Assembly: GCA_018396615.1 (NCBI GenBank)
Contig: JAGTQT010000010.1
Span: forward strand, 1-5,627
Direction of reading: 5' to 3'
Origin: Candidatus Bathyarchaeota archaeon
GTDB taxonomy: Archaea; Thermoproteota; Bathyarchaeia; Bathyarchaeales; Bathycorpusculaceae
DNA: 5,627 nt
In this document: piece by piece, positions 5,086 to 5,627 of the stretch
Position numbering within the stretch: position 1 is the stretch's first letter
Layout of the letters: every line of letters begins with the position of its first letter
Notes under the pieces: model-generated
Database searches by the model: none
Seen by the model: only the letters and a program-made list of their open reading frames with translations
What the model was told of the DNA's origin: nothing
Translations under genes and position numbers: made by a program

Positions 5086-5627
5086 ATGTTTAGAAGACTC
5101 CTATCTTTTAGCGAGGCGCAAGAAGCCATCCAAAAGAACCTTAAGGCAAAACCTCTTGGAACCGAGCAGATACCACTCTTAGAAGCATACAACCGCGTGA
5201 TCGCCGAAGACGTAGCCGCAATAATAGCTATCCCACCCTTCAGCCGATCAACGGTAGACGGCTACGCGGTAAAAGCTAAAGACACGTTTGCAGCAGAAGA
5301 AAACAGCCCTGTAGCGCTGAACCTGTGTGGAACAGTGAATGCCGGTGAAATTCCAAAGATCTCGGTTGCAGAGAGGCAGGCTGCTGAAATTGCAACCGGT
5401 GCCCCGATTCCCGAGGGCGCGGACGCCGTGGTCATGGTTGAGCACACGGAGCGGAAAGAGACAAAAATTCTCGTTTACAGTGCTGTAGCTAAGAACGAGA
5501 ACGTGATGAAGGCAGGAGCAGACATCAAAAAAGGTGAAACCGTTTTAAAAGCTGGAACTTTACTTGGATCGCGGGAAATCGGCACGCTGGCGGCGCTGGG
5601 ACTAGCCAAGGTCAACGTTTACAAGGT
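5086..5627 (+). CDS. moeA: Second MoeA paralogue, N-terminal part (runs off window)
   Basis: The open frame starts at the ATG 2 bases after the first moeA stop and continues to the window edge, giving 180 residues without a stop. The N-terminal MoeA domain is clear: MFRRLLSFSEAQEAI, LLEAYNRVIAEDV, PPFSRSTVDGYA (Asp at 58), IATGAPIPEGADAVVMVEH (Thr at 104), NVMKAGADIKKGE, then GTLLGSREIGTLAALGLAKVNVYK, where the MoCF domain should begin. It is clearly divergent from the first copy, with an insertion-like segment around 67-100, so this is an old paralogue pair and not a recent duplication. Its N-terminus resembles the archaeal MoeA paralogues that carry a C-terminal periplasmic-binding/LysR-substrate-like domain; whether this one does cannot be seen here. 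Paired archaeal MoeAs have been proposed to differ in Mo versus W use, which is an inference for this locus. Confidence 0.92.
   Translation, partial: MFRRLLSFSEAQEAIQKNLKAKPLGTEQIPLLEAYNRVIAEDVAAIIAIPPFSRSTVDGYAVKAKDTFAAEENSPVALNLCGTVNAGEIPKISVAERQAAEIATGAPIPEGADAVVMVEHTERKETKILVYSAVAKNENVMKAGADIKKGETVLKAGTLLGSREIGTLAALGLAKVNVYK

Overview
The window looks archaeal, most likely a member of the TACK group close to Bathyarchaeia, although no marker gene here proves this. Evidence: the genes have TATA-like boxes about 25-30 bases before their start codons, there are two different MoeA paralogues in tandem, an archaeal-type endonuclease IV homologue, small Cys-rich zinc-ribbon proteins, and a secreted protein dense in N-glycosylation sequons. 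Base composition is moderate and looks even across the window. I see no mobile element, RNA gene or CRISPR array.

Layout. Positions 1-630 (+) hold the C-terminal end of a probably secreted or cell-surface beta-rich protein that starts before the window. Converging on it with a 7-base gap is a 329-residue zinc-ribbon protein (638-1627, -) that resembles TackOD1-type proteins and ends in a degenerate PD-(D/E)XK-like domain. A 155-base divergent intergenic region follows, with one candidate promoter for each direction. It separates that gene from a 58-residue seven-cysteine zinc-ribbon gene (1783-1959, +), which is easily missed because of its size. A short spacer (1960-2034) carries two adjacent 10-bp palindromes of form TGT-N4-ACA and a TATA-like box. 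Next come a polytopic membrane protein of unknown function (about 2089-2913, +), an endonuclease IV-family TIM-barrel protein (2923-3807, +), a complete moeA (3857-5083, +) and a second moeA (5086 to beyond the window end, +).

How the genes relate. The two moeA genes are 2 bases apart and almost certainly co-transcribed; they point to a molybdenum or tungsten cofactor pathway. The membrane protein and the endonuclease IV homologue are 9 bases apart and probably form one unit. A TATA-like inverted repeat at the end of the nuclease gene may give the moeA pair its own promoter. Nothing visible links the surface protein, the zinc-ribbon proteins and the cofactor genes functionally. I see no complete undescribed multi-gene system. 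The most interesting items are the small zinc-ribbon gene, the tandem palindromes, the zinc-ribbon/degenerate-nuclease fusion, and the internal duplication in the membrane protein.
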